Shown here in pieces: positions 1-5,815 of a stretch of DNA of 8,733 nucleotides. The position numbers and the translations under genes were made by a program. The DNA comes from Candidatus Woesearchaeota archaeon (GTDB taxonomy: Archaea > Nanobdellota > Nanobdellia > Woesearchaeales > WJKL01): positions 1 through 8,733 of the forward strand of contig JAHWIM010000021.1 of assembly GCA_019322535.1 (NCBI GenBank), read 5' to 3'. The notes under the pieces were generated by a model. That model was not told the origin of the DNA. It saw only the letters and a program-made list of their open reading frames with translations, and ran no database searches. Every line of letters begins with the position of its first letter. Position 1 is the stretch's first letter.

Positions 1-503
1 ATAAAGATTGGAGTGAAAGGCAGAAACAGACTGCTGTTAATAAATTAGCATTATCTGCTCTTAAGTTTGATATGCTGAATCATGAAAATAATAAAGTAAT
101 TACATTTGATCCTGAAAAAGCATTAGATTTTGAAGGAGAAACAGGACCTTATGTTCAGTATGCACATGCAAGAATCTGTTCAATATTTAAGAAGTATGGA
201 AAGAAAATTGTAAAAGAATTTAATTCTAAAATGTTAAGTACAAAAGAAGAAGAAAAATAAATTACTGTTCTTTCTAATTTTGAAAATGTTATAGATGAAG
301 CAGCAAATTCCTATAAACCTCATTTGTTTGCAAGATATTTATTAGATTTAGCGCAGTCATTTAATGAGTTTTATCATGCCTGCCCTATATTGACTGCTTC
401 TTCAGATCAGAAAACTGCAAGGTTGAATTTAATTTTAGCAGTACAGCAGGTTTTGAAGAATGGTTTAGGATTATTAGGCATAGAAGCGCCTGAGGAGATG
501 TAA
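1..503 (+). pseudogene. argS: Arginyl-tRNA synthetase, C-terminal part, interrupted by an in-frame stop
   Basis: ArgS charges tRNA-Arg with arginine in the cytosol. The reading frame is open from base 3 and ends at TAA 501-503; the 5' part lies outside the window. Visible landmarks are the EGETGPYVQYAHAR block (class I ArgS, start of the DALR anticodon-binding domain) and the C-terminal NGLGLLGIEAPEEM ending, both typical of the family. Between them, codon 258-260 is TAA. The frame and homology-like sequence continue at once (ITVLSNF... after EEEK), so one base change from a leucine codon TTA would restore the gene. The remaining 80 codons encode the tRNA-binding helices, so a protein ending at 260 should be impaired. 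No other stop codon interrupts the frame. Since ArgS is essential, an assembly or sequencing error, a second gene copy, or a true nonsense mutation are all possible. Family assignment is very secure; gene status is open. Confidence 0.9.
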
Positions 504-505
504 AA

Positions 506-718
506 ATGGCAAAGAAAAAATATAATTTGAAAGAAATTGTATTAATGATAGTCTACTGGGCATTTTATCTTACAGTGACAATGGCTTTTTTTGAAAGATA
601 CCATATAACTCCAGAAGTTGTTCCTTTTGGAGCTGTAGGATGGATGATTATTGTAGAAGTTCCAAGAGTTGCTCTTGGATGGATAGTAAGTATGTTGTTT
701 TTTAAAAACAAAGGGTGA
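506..718 (+). CDS. Small two-helix membrane protein, unknown function
   Basis: A 70-residue protein with a lysine-rich N terminus (AKKK), a hydrophobic segment at about residues 9-29, a short polar loop with E30, R31 and H33, and a second hydrophobic segment at about 43-66 ending in a KNKG tail. This predicts a two-helix membrane protein; by the positive-inside rule both ends face the cytosol. I recognise no family. The start is supported by the purine-rich GAGGAG at 492-497, eight bases upstream and inside the argS tail. The gene begins two bases after the argS stop and is followed four bases later by another two-helix mini-protein gene, so it probably belongs to the same transcript. The opposite-strand frame across it shows no family-like sequence. 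Confidence 0.7.
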   Translation: MAKKKYNLKEIVLMIVYWAFYLTVTMAFFERYHITPEVVPFGAVGWMIIVEVPRVALGWIVSMLFFKNKG

Positions 719-722
719 TAAA

Positions 723-977
723 ATGGAAAAATTAGATGTAAAAGCATTAGCTGTTGGGTTAGGTGTTCTTGGTGCACTTTATGTATTCTTGATAGGCTTA
801 GGAGCTATGTTTGGTTGGGGAACACAATTAGCTTCTATTTTAGCTTCTCTTTATATGGGTTTTGAGCCAACATTACTAGGAAGTATTATAGGAGCAGTAT
901 GGGGATTTATTGATGGTGCTATTGCAGGAGCAATAATTGCTTTGGTTTATAACAAAATAGCTGGAGGTAAAAAATGA
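723..977 (+). CDS. Holin-like small membrane protein (two helices)
   Basis: An 84-residue membrane protein. It starts with the polar stretch MEKLDVKALA, has a first hydrophobic segment at about 8-30 (rich in Gly and Leu), a loop with SLYMGFEPT, and a second segment at about 51-77 containing GSIIGAVWGFIDG, then the basic tail NKIAGGKK. The LDVKALA start and the PT-LGSIIGA-WGF-DG pattern match small archaeal proteins that databases often label bacteriophage holin. That label rests on size and topology, and no phage genes are nearby, so a pore-forming lysis role should not be assumed. The ribosome binding site GGGTGAT (713-719) contains the stop codon of the preceding gene. The 3' end overlaps the next gene by ATGA, which suggests translational coupling. 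Confidence 0.75.
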   Translation: MEKLDVKALAVGLGVLGALYVFLIGLGAMFGWGTQLASILASLYMGFEPTLLGSIIGAVWGFIDGAIAGAIIALVYNKIAGGKK

Positions 978-1243
978 AAAAAGCAAAGAAAAAATCAGTT
1001 AGTTTCCAAAAAATAGGAAAAGAAATAGATAAAGGAATAAAAAAAGGATGCAGTAATGAAGATTTTAAAAGATCCTATAAATGCGGAGGAGGAGGTTGTG
1101 GCTATTTCCTTGGTTTTCTTGGTGCAGCAATATATTATATATCTAATGCAACAGGTTTTTGGATGGGAGTATTAGGATTCCTAAAAGCAATTGTCTGGCC
1201 AGCTTTTCTTGTTTATGGTTTGCTGAAATATTTAGGAATGTGA
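974..1243 (+). CDS. Small Gly/Cys-containing membrane protein, unknown function
   Basis: An 89-residue protein with a strongly basic N-terminal 25 residues. A cysteine/glycine stretch follows (C26, then KCGGGGCGYF with C37 and C42). Two hydrophobic segments come next, at about 43-60 and 64-86 (FWMGVLGFLKAIVWPAFLVYGLLKYL). The GYFLGFLGAAIYYI and LKAIVWPAFLVY blocks resemble a small uncharacterised membrane protein family I have seen in archaeal and candidate-phylum genomes; no function is known to me. The three cysteines just before the first helix could bind a metal or form a disulfide, which is inference. The start is set by a strong GGAGGT site (963-968, five bases upstream) inside the preceding gene, which it overlaps by ATGA. 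The next gene starts four bases after its stop. Confidence 0.72.
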   Translation: MKKAKKKSVSFQKIGKEIDKGIKKGCSNEDFKRSYKCGGGGCGYFLGFLGAAIYYISNATGFWMGVLGFLKAIVWPAFLVYGLLKYLGM

Positions 1244-1247
1244 ATAA

Positions 1248-1598
1248 ATGAATAATGAAGTAACAGCTTATATTAAGAAGCAGAAATCTCCTCAGAAAGA
1301 GATTTGTGCTAAATTGAGGAGATTAATTCTTAAGACATTTCCAAAGATTGATGAGAAAATGAAAATGGGAGTTCCTTGGTATGAAGGAATGTATTATATT
1401 GTAGGTTTAAAAGATAGTGTTAATTTAGGTTTTTCAGTAAAAGGTTTGTTGAAGAAAGACAGAGATAATTTCAAAGGAGCTGGAAAATTTATGAGACATT
1501 TGAAATTTAAAACATTAAAAGAAGTTGATGAGAAGAAAATAGTAAAATTATTAAAGTTAGTTGATAAAAAAGCAGAATGTGGAAGTTGTTTTAAATGA
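1248..1598 (+). CDS. DUF1801 (YdhG-like) domain protein
   Basis: A 116-residue soluble protein that fits the DUF1801 fold along nearly its whole length. It has an N-terminal helix (residues 1-30), the KMKMGVPWY block (about 37-45; usual family form is KWG-P-Y), the VNLGF strand (58-62) and the conserved GAGKFMRHLKFK segment (77-88), then a C-terminal helix. A Bacillus member, YdhG/Fra, has been described as a frataxin-like iron chaperone; most members have no known role. This copy carries a C-terminal CGSC tail (111-114), which I do not regard as part of the domain and which could bind metal. The gene begins four bases after the previous stop, with only a weak upstream GTGA as a possible ribosome site. 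It overlaps the next gene by ATGA. The family is secure; the function is not. Confidence 0.85.
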   Translation: MNNEVTAYIKKQKSPQKEICAKLRRLILKTFPKIDEKMKMGVPWYEGMYYIVGLKDSVNLGFSVKGLLKKDRDNFKGAGKFMRHLKFKTLKEVDEKKIVKLLKLVDKKAECGSCFK

Positions 1599-2101
1599 AA
1601 TACTATGAATCATATCCAATTTGGAGTGTTACTGTAGTTATATTATTATTTCTTGCAATATATCTAGCAGGATCTTATATAATGTTTAGACTGCATTTGA
1701 TTGCAGGAATTTTGTATTTGTTGTATATTGTTTTGATGGAATTCTTTGTTTACAAAGAAGCTTGCCCTCATTGTTATTATTACGGCAAACTTTGTTTTTC
1801 AGGAAGAGGAAGATTAGCTAAGTTGTTATATAAAAAAGGAGATCCAAAAAAATTCTGTTCAAGACCAATGAAATTCAAGGATTTTGTTCCTCAGCTTATT
1901 GTTGTGATAGTCCCAGTAATAGTTGGAATTGCTTTGCTTATTTCAAGAGGATTTCATTTGTTAACTTTAATTGCAGTGCTTTATCCTGTTTTTAATTGGT
2001 TTGTTTTAAATCCAATTATCTATGGAAAACTAGCATGCTCTCACTGCAAACAAGGAAAAAAATGCTGCCCTGCATTAGAGTTTTTTTCAAAGAAAAAATA
2101 A
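1595..2101 (+). CDS. Four-helix membrane protein with duplicated CxHC-x6-C motif
   Basis: A 168-residue membrane protein with hydrophobic segments at about 8-30, 33-54, 98-117 and 120-141. After the second segment comes C57-P-H59-C60 followed by C67, then a basic stretch with C88. After the fourth comes C148-S-H150-C151 followed by C157-C158. Both clusters fit CxHC-x6-C, so the protein looks like two halves, each a helix pair followed by a Cys/His cluster. Helix pairing puts both clusters on the same side of the membrane, with their basic residues suggesting the cytosolic face. Binding of zinc, iron-sulfur or another metal, or redox chemistry, is plausible but inferred. CPHCYYYGK sequences occur in uncharacterised archaeal membrane proteins. 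It is the last gene of the argS-linked operon, overlapping DUF1801 by ATGA. No signal peptide separate from the first helix is visible. Confidence 0.75.
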   Translation: MKYYESYPIWSVTVVILLFLAIYLAGSYIMFRLHLIAGILYLLYIVLMEFFVYKEACPHCYYYGKLCFSGRGRLAKLLYKKGDPKKFCSRPMKFKDFVPQLIVVIVPVIVGIALLISRGFHLLTLIAVLYPVFNWFVLNPIIYGKLACSHCKQGKKCCPALEFFSKKK

Positions 2102-2135
2102 TTTTATTCCATTCCTTTAAATTTCATTTTGTATC
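2081..2135. terminator. Possible back-to-back termination zone between convergent operons
   Basis: The + operon stops at 2101 and the minus operon at 2136, leaving 34 bases. A run of seven T lies on the + strand at 2081-2087, still inside the last codons. A run of six T lies on the minus strand at 2098-2093, about 40 bases after the minus-strand stop. Archaeal termination often uses plain T tracts without hairpins, so both could act, but this is weak evidence. Confidence 0.3.
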
Positions 2136-2726
2136 TCATTTTGATTCACTCTTTTCTGGTTTGTATGATTTCGCAGCTTCAAGGAATTTTTCTTTGAAAG
2201 GTTCAATACGTGACTCTTTCCATGTTTTAGTTGCAGCTAAACTATATTTAGGTGATTTAAGTACAGCAGCTGCAAATCTATCTATATACGGCTGAGAACG
2301 TTTTTGATCCCAATACAATACAGCAGCGTGACTAAGATCTGGATGTCTTTCAAGAATTTGAACTAATCTTTCTCCTTGTCTTTCAAAAGATTCATCTTTA
2401 AATCCACCAGTTGTTAAGTGACCAACACTAAGACCAGCTAAATAACAATATCTAGGATTATCAGCAATAGCATCAACTAATCTTGATTCATAAGGCTCTA
2501 CTTTATCTGCTGGCCACCACTTAAGAACTTCAAGAGCAAGTTCTGGAGTATCATCTAAACCCTGCATTACTTCTTCTGCAATGTCTTCAAACTCTTTGCC
2601 TTTCCTAAAAGAATCTGCTGCACCAACTATATTCTCTACTGCTTTTTGGTATCTTGCTTCTCTTTGTTGAGCTTTTAAGTCTAATTCTAAAATCATTTCT
2701 ACAATTAGTTGAGGCATATTTTCCAT
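2136..2726 (-). CDS. Alpha-helical repeat protein, unknown function
   Basis: A 196-residue soluble acidic protein without signal peptide. Residues 1-55 look like long helices (MPQLIVEMILELDLKAQQREARY). After that come about four related units at roughly 60-89, 90-127, 128-157 and 158-187. Each starts with a TP, NP, HP or SP pair, then a small-residue/aromatic helix with W or Y, then a motif like EPY or QPY or EPF, and an amphipathic helix ending in A-hydrophobic. The third and fourth units read HPDLSHAAVLYWDQKRSQPY and SPKYSLAATKTWKESRIEPF. This suggests a short solenoid of two-helix repeats, usually a protein-binding scaffold; I cannot name a family. ATG 2724-2726 lies two bases after the stop of the upstream gene, so both are probably co-transcribed and translationally coupled. 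Confidence 0.7.
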   Translation of the reverse strand: MENMPQLIVEMILELDLKAQQREARYQKAVENIVGAADSFRKGKEFEDIAEEVMQGLDDTPELALEVLKWWPADKVEPYESRLVDAIADNPRYCYLAGLSVGHLTTGGFKDESFERQGERLVQILERHPDLSHAAVLYWDQKRSQPYIDRFAAAVLKSPKYSLAATKTWKESRIEPFKEKFLEAAKSYKPEKSESK

Positions 2727-2728
2727 TT

Positions 2729-3391
2729 TTATTCATCTTTCTTTTTCAGAAATCTTTTCTGCCTTTCTATTAAATATCTAAGAAAGCTATCTGAAGGATC
2801 ATGCCTAGCTATCTTTTCTTTTGATGGTTTTGATGCGTCTTTGATATCCTCAAGAATTAATTTAGAAGTTTCTTCTGCATCTTCTTCTTCTGTAAGTACT
2901 CTGTATTCCATTCTGCTGTTATCAGCTGAAGGTTTGTAAACTCCAGTATCAAGCTGTGTAGGATCATGATCTTGACCTGGTTTATCTTGTATGAATGTTA
3001 CAACATAAACATGTTTTTCAGGATCATAATTATAACTTAAAAGAAAACAATCAGCATTAGGTGTCTTTATTGTTCCTCTAGGCTGATCAATAAGATCCAA
3101 TGAGCTTTCTTTAGCAGCTTCATCTTTTACCATCTGTTCTGCTTTGTTCATTGCTTTTTCTAGATCATTATCACTAGCTTGTCCTAATTTTATTCTATTA
3201 TAACATCCTCCTTGAGAAATGCTATATCCTTCATTGATAAAAGAACCATCTCTTTCAAGAGTAACAGTTACTTTTGTTACATTCATCCATGATGCATAGG
3301 CTGGATCTTGGCTGTTTTCTTGAGGTACAATTCTATTTGATTCATACACTAATTTACGTTCTACATTTGTTCCTGGTGTTTTTGCTGGCAT
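2729..3391 (-). CDS. Uncharacterised soluble acidic protein
   Basis: A 220-residue protein with no recognised domain. Residues about 10-75 look beta-rich (RKLVYESNRIV, VTKVTVTLERDGSFINEGYSIS), followed by an alpha segment (about 80-100). A second beta-like part follows (CFLLSYNYDPEKHVYVVTFI), then a charged, acidic linker (EEEDAEE) and a basic C-terminal helix ending LIERQKRFLKKKDE. There is no signal peptide or membrane segment, and the two cysteines do not form a motif. The start is well supported by the AGGTGAT site at 3397-3403, five bases upstream. It is the first gene of a two-gene minus operon with the helical repeat protein and is divergent from the phoU-like gene. A joint role with the repeat protein is inferred from gene order only. 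Confidence 0.68.
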   Translation of the reverse strand: MPAKTPGTNVERKLVYESNRIVPQENSQDPAYASWMNVTKVTVTLERDGSFINEGYSISQGGCYNRIKLGQASDNDLEKAMNKAEQMVKDEAAKESSLDLIDQPRGTIKTPNADCFLLSYNYDPEKHVYVVTFIQDKPGQDHDPTQLDTGVYKPSADNSRMEYRVLTEEEDAEETSKLILEDIKDASKPSKEKIARHDPSDSFLRYLIERQKRFLKKKDE

Positions 3392-3396
3392 TTTTT

Positions 3397-3403
3397 ATCA
3401 CCT
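3397..3403 (-). promoter_or_regulatory. Ribosome binding site of the gene starting at 3391
   Basis: On the minus strand AGGTGAT sits five bases before the ATG, inside an A-rich leader (3392-3430). It fits the archaeal 16S 3' end and fixes this start. Together with the leader it shows that this transcript is not leaderless, unlike the divergent gene at 3592. Confidence 0.75.
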
Positions 3404-3442
3404 TTTTTTTGTTTTTTTTACTTTTATTTTGAGGGTGAATAA

Positions 3443-3463
3443 GAAGGAATTTAGAATTCCTTC
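3443..3463. repeat. Perfect 9-bp inverted repeat, 3-base loop
   Basis: GAAGGAATT at 3443-3451 and AATTCCTTC at 3455-3463 are separated by TAG. It lies about 50-70 bases upstream of the minus-strand gene at 3391. If transcription starts farther upstream it would form a hairpin in that 5' leader; as DNA it could be a protein site. No T tract follows it on the minus strand, so it does not look like a terminator. Confidence 0.6.
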
Positions 3464-3470
3464 CAATTCA

Positions 3471-3492
3471 TTTATCACTTAGTTGTGATAAA
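3471..3492. repeat. Perfect 8-bp inverted repeat, 6-base spacer
   Basis: TTTATCAC at 3471-3478 and GTGATAAA at 3485-3492 flank TTAGTT. The spacing and dyad symmetry fit a dimeric regulator site. It lies between the likely minus-strand TATA-like element (around 3497-3506) and the leader of the gene at 3391. Confidence 0.55.
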
Positions 3493-3501
3493 AAGTAATA
3501 T

Positions 3502-3523
3502 TAAATAGTTAAATAAATAGTTA
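3502..3523. repeat. Two exact 10-bp direct repeats in the divergent promoter region
   Basis: TAAATAGTTA occurs at 3502-3511 and again at 3514-3523, with starts 12 bases apart. Read on the minus strand these A/T-rich repeats also contain the best TATA-like sequences for the gene at 3391. They may therefore be promoter elements, operator repeats, or chance in AT-rich DNA. Confidence 0.4.
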
Positions 3524-3533
3524 TTGCCTATTA

Positions 3534-3543
3534 TGAATATTCA
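3534..3543. repeat. 10-bp palindrome upstream of the phoU-like promoter
   Basis: TGAATATTCA is perfectly self-complementary and ends 18 bases before the TATA box at 3562. It is a possible operator for the AbrB-type regulator encoded just downstream, but this is a guess from position. Confidence 0.35.
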
Positions 3544-3561
3544 GAATAGTTTTTCACAACA

Positions 3562-3569
3562 TTTATAAA
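3562..3569 (+). promoter_or_regulatory. TATA box of the AbrB-PhoU gene (leaderless transcript)
   Basis: TTTATAAA is centred about 26 bases before ATG 3592. That puts the expected start of transcription at or next to the start codon. No GGTGA-like site is present between the two, which agrees with a leaderless mRNA. Confidence 0.7.
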
Positions 3570-3591
3570 TAACCTAATCTTACTACCTTCT

Positions 3592-4506
3592 ATGAAAAGA
3601 AGAATAATACAGCAGCATAAATCATACACGTTGACTTTGCCAATCAAATGGATAGAGCAAAAAGGATTAAAACAAGGTGATGAAGTAAACATAGATATAG
3701 AAAGCGGCAAAGTTATAATTGATTCAGAAGCGCATCCTGAATTAAAGTCAGTAGAGATTGAATTAGAAGATAATTCTACAATAAGGTCTGTAATTGGTTC
3801 TTTGTACAGAGCAGGATATAATAAAATAATAATCAATCTTAAGAATCCAATGACAATGCATGAAGTTCAGAAAGCTGTTGATTTCTTTGTTGGACTAGAA
3901 ATAGAAAATTTTGATAATAATGTAATAACTCTAAGATGCATTACTCCTGTCAATGCAGAAGAATTTGATTTTTTTGTGAAAAAGATATTCTTAACAATTA
4001 AATTAATGTTTGATGAAATAATTGGTTTTTTTAATGGAAATTCTTTTAATTTCATCAATATAGAAGATATGAGAAAAAACAACCTTAAATCAAGAGAATA
4101 CTGCATGAGAGCAATAAATGTAGAAAAGATTGGCAAAAAAGAAAAATGTGACGAATATACTTTTATATTAAATATTGAAAAGATATCAGGAGCATTATGG
4201 CATATGGGGCAGTACATAGAAAATAATAAACCAGAAAAATCTGCTAAACTAAAAGAGCTTTTAACTTTTTTAAAGGATTTAGTTGACAAATCATATCATG
4301 TTTATTTAAGAAAAGACAGAAAAGCAGGCATAACAGTATTATCAGACAGGTTTAAGATGAGAAAAGAATGGTATAAGAATGATAAATTCTACAAATTATT
4401 CAAGACAAAAGGAGTAGATCCTGTATTATTAGCTTTAACTTTGAAAATAAGAAGTTACATCCATTCTGCAATAGCTAGATTTCTGACAACTATTGTTGAA
4501 GATTAA
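3592..4506 (+). CDS. AbrB/SpoVT-PhoU fusion regulator (phosphate uptake regulator type)
   Basis: A 304-residue protein. Residues 1-46 form a swapped-hairpin AbrB/SpoVT DNA-binding domain (basic MKRRIIQQ start, SYTLTLPIKWIEQKGLKQGD, then EVNIDIESGKVII). Residues about 50-100 form an alpha/beta linker (RSVIGSLYRAGYNKIIINL). The remainder, to 304, is mostly helical and PhoU-like. This two-part layout is the common archaeal protein annotated as phosphate uptake regulator PhoU. In bacteria PhoU connects the Pst transporter with phosphate signalling; in archaea the AbrB part suggests direct DNA binding, but targets are unclear and no pst genes are in the window. It is expressed alone from its own leaderless promoter, and palindromes upstream could allow autoregulation. 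Its stop is 19 bases from the stop of the convergent kinase-like gene. Confidence 0.85.
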   Translation: MKRRIIQQHKSYTLTLPIKWIEQKGLKQGDEVNIDIESGKVIIDSEAHPELKSVEIELEDNSTIRSVIGSLYRAGYNKIIINLKNPMTMHEVQKAVDFFVGLEIENFDNNVITLRCITPVNAEEFDFFVKKIFLTIKLMFDEIIGFFNGNSFNFINIEDMRKNNLKSREYCMRAINVEKIGKKEKCDEYTFILNIEKISGALWHMGQYIENNKPEKSAKLKELLTFLKDLVDKSYHVYLRKDRKAGITVLSDRFKMRKEWYKNDKFYKLFKTKGVDPVLLALTLKIRSYIHSAIARFLTTIVED

Positions 4507-4535
4507 GCAGCCATTTCTATTCACCTTAAGCAGCC
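4503..4535. repeat. 10-bp direct repeat covering both convergent stop codons, with a relict start
   Basis: TTAAGCAGCC occurs at 4503-4512 and 4526-4535. The first copy contains the stop of the PhoU-like gene; the second contains the reverse-strand stop of the kinase-like gene. On the minus strand the 13 bases between the copies carry a GGTGA site (4521-4525), and an ATG at 4512-4514 follows, opening only Met-Ala-Ala-stop (4503-4514). This looks like the beginning of a further gene that has been cut off. Confidence 0.55.
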
Positions 4536-5815
4536 TCTTTTAATCTGCTAACATAAAACTCTCTTTCAGCTTTCTTCTCTGGAATTCTTAAGTCTCTTTT
4601 GTTTGCCCATAAAGAATATAATGAAGTCTTAAATGTATAAAACAAATCTGCATATTTTCTCATTCTTTCATGTTTTGCTTTATTTTCTGCAAATTCATTA
4701 TCAACTTCACTTCTAAAATTAATATAAGTATTAACAGCATCTCTTGCTTCTTGTTTTGTTGCTCCAACAACATAGCTTGTCATAAATCTCATAATATCTT
4801 CTAGTTCATTTCCTTTTCTTACATCAGAGAAATCATATATTAATCCATTTTCAGGTTTCCAGTCTCCATGTATTAGACAATCACTTTCTTCTGCAATAAT
4901 TCTAGTTACTTCTCTAGCAATCTTTATTGCTTCAGCTATTGCATGTTTTGAAGGTTTTGTTCTTTTGAAATAACTGAATATTCTCTTATTTTCTAAAGGA
5001 TCTGTAAGTAATTCTAAATTAGGGTTTGAGTTTGTATTATAACCTTGTCCTGTTGTAAATTTATCATATTTTCCTGTTTCTTTTGCTCTTCTTGTTAAAT
5101 CAGCATGGAATTGAGCTTGTGCTTTTAATGTTTCTTTGATATAAGCTTGCCTGTTTTCACTAGTTGGATTTCTTAACATTCTCTCTAAAGAAGCAGGATA
5201 TTTTGGATATTTTCCTAATCTCATTAAGCCAATTTGTTCATTTGCTTTATGATCTAAATATTTAGGAATATTATCTTCTGATTTTGTCCATTTTAATAAT
5301 TCATAAACATCTAATTCTGTTTCAAGCTGGCTTTTTGTTAAAATCTTAACAGCTGAATCTCCAATATCAACAACACCAACAGAACCATAACCACCATTTA
5401 AATCTAAAAGTTTTTGAGCTTTTTCTGTAATTTGATTTGCATAATCTTCTAATCCTTCTCTTACTCCTGCTTTTTGAAGCAATTCTTCTGCAAGAGTTTT
5501 ATTATCTTGATGGTCTGCATGTTTAAAATATTCTTCTGCAATAGATCTTGCTTGGTTTTCAAATTCATTCCAACGGTTAGCAGCAGATTTTACAGGAGGA
5601 TTTAATCTTTGATATGCTTCCCATATTCTTCTGTCACTAGAAAGTATAGCATCAAGAAAAAATTGTACTCTTTTTTCCCTTATATTTTTAATATCTTTTG
5701 CTCTTTGAGTATATATTGACTTAGTTTTATCATCAAATCTTGATAAAGCTTTTTCATACTTATTAAGTTCTGCTATAATCTTCTTTAATTTGCTTATTGC
5801 TGTATCTGATATCAT
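4526..5815 (-). CDS. APH/choline-kinase-like phosphotransferase-fold protein
   Basis: A 429-residue soluble protein. Residues 1-130 are helical and highly charged, with no recognised domain. From about 139 a kinase N-lobe follows: glycine-rich GGYGSVGVVD (141-150), AVKIL with the ATP-binding lysine K157, and helix-C glutamate candidates E166/E168. The C-lobe has LIHGDWKPEN with H316, D318 and N323, then the metal-binding D328 in YDFSD, and GNELEDIMRF resembling the GDPLYDLARF block of aminoglycoside and choline kinases. All key catalytic residues are present. The stretch between N323 and D328 is only four residues, shorter than the usual beta hairpin. Substrate is unknown: small molecule, protein or RNA are all open. 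The ATG lies in a TAATG overlap with the ribbon-helix-helix gene and has GGTGAT (5822-5827) six bases upstream. A toxin or regulated-kinase role is inference from that pairing. Confidence 0.75.
   Translation of the reverse strand: MISDTAISKLKKIIAELNKYEKALSRFDDKTKSIYTQRAKDIKNIREKRVQFFLDAILSSDRRIWEAYQRLNPPVKSAANRWNEFENQARSIAEEYFKHADHQDNKTLAEELLQKAGVREGLEDYANQITEKAQKLLDLNGGYGSVGVVDIGDSAVKILTKSQLETELDVYELLKWTKSEDNIPKYLDHKANEQIGLMRLGKYPKYPASLERMLRNPTSENRQAYIKETLKAQAQFHADLTRRAKETGKYDKFTTGQGYNTNSNPNLELLTDPLENKRIFSYFKRTKPSKHAIAEAIKIAREVTRIIAEESDCLIHGDWKPENGLIYDFSDVRKGNELEDIMRFMTSYVVGATKQEARDAVNTYINFRSEVDNEFAENKAKHERMRKYADLFYTFKTSLYSLWANKRDLRIPEKKAEREFYVSRLKEAA

Noticed and set aside
723..977. Evidence of a prophage from the holin-like gene
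   Set aside because: No capsid, terminase, integrase or lysin gene is near, and the gene sits in an argS operon; the holin label comes from topology only.
1996..2295. Open frame of 99 codons on the + strand over the convergent junction
   Set aside because: It overlaps the CxHC protein gene in another frame and the repeat protein gene on the other strand, both of which have better protein features; its translation looks like antisense sequence.
2709..2939. + strand frame opposite the unknown acidic protein gene
   Set aside because: Low-complexity Ser/Phe/Leu translation; the minus frame has a strong ribosome site and couples to its neighbour.
3451..3471. Six-codon minus-strand leader ORF (MNWKEF) upstream of the gene at 3391
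   Set aside because: Too short to support; its ATG arises at the edge of an inverted repeat and the codons fall in the adjacent hairpin, so it is probably chance.
3531..3836. Minus-strand frame of 101 codons across the PhoU-like start
   Set aside because: Complement of a clear AbrB domain; Ser/Ile/Cys-rich translation typical of antisense AT-rich sequence and it would cover the promoter.
3867..4289. Minus-strand frame of 140 codons inside the PhoU-like gene
   Set aside because: Fully antisense to a recognised gene, composition is Ser/Phe/Lys-biased, no ribosome site.
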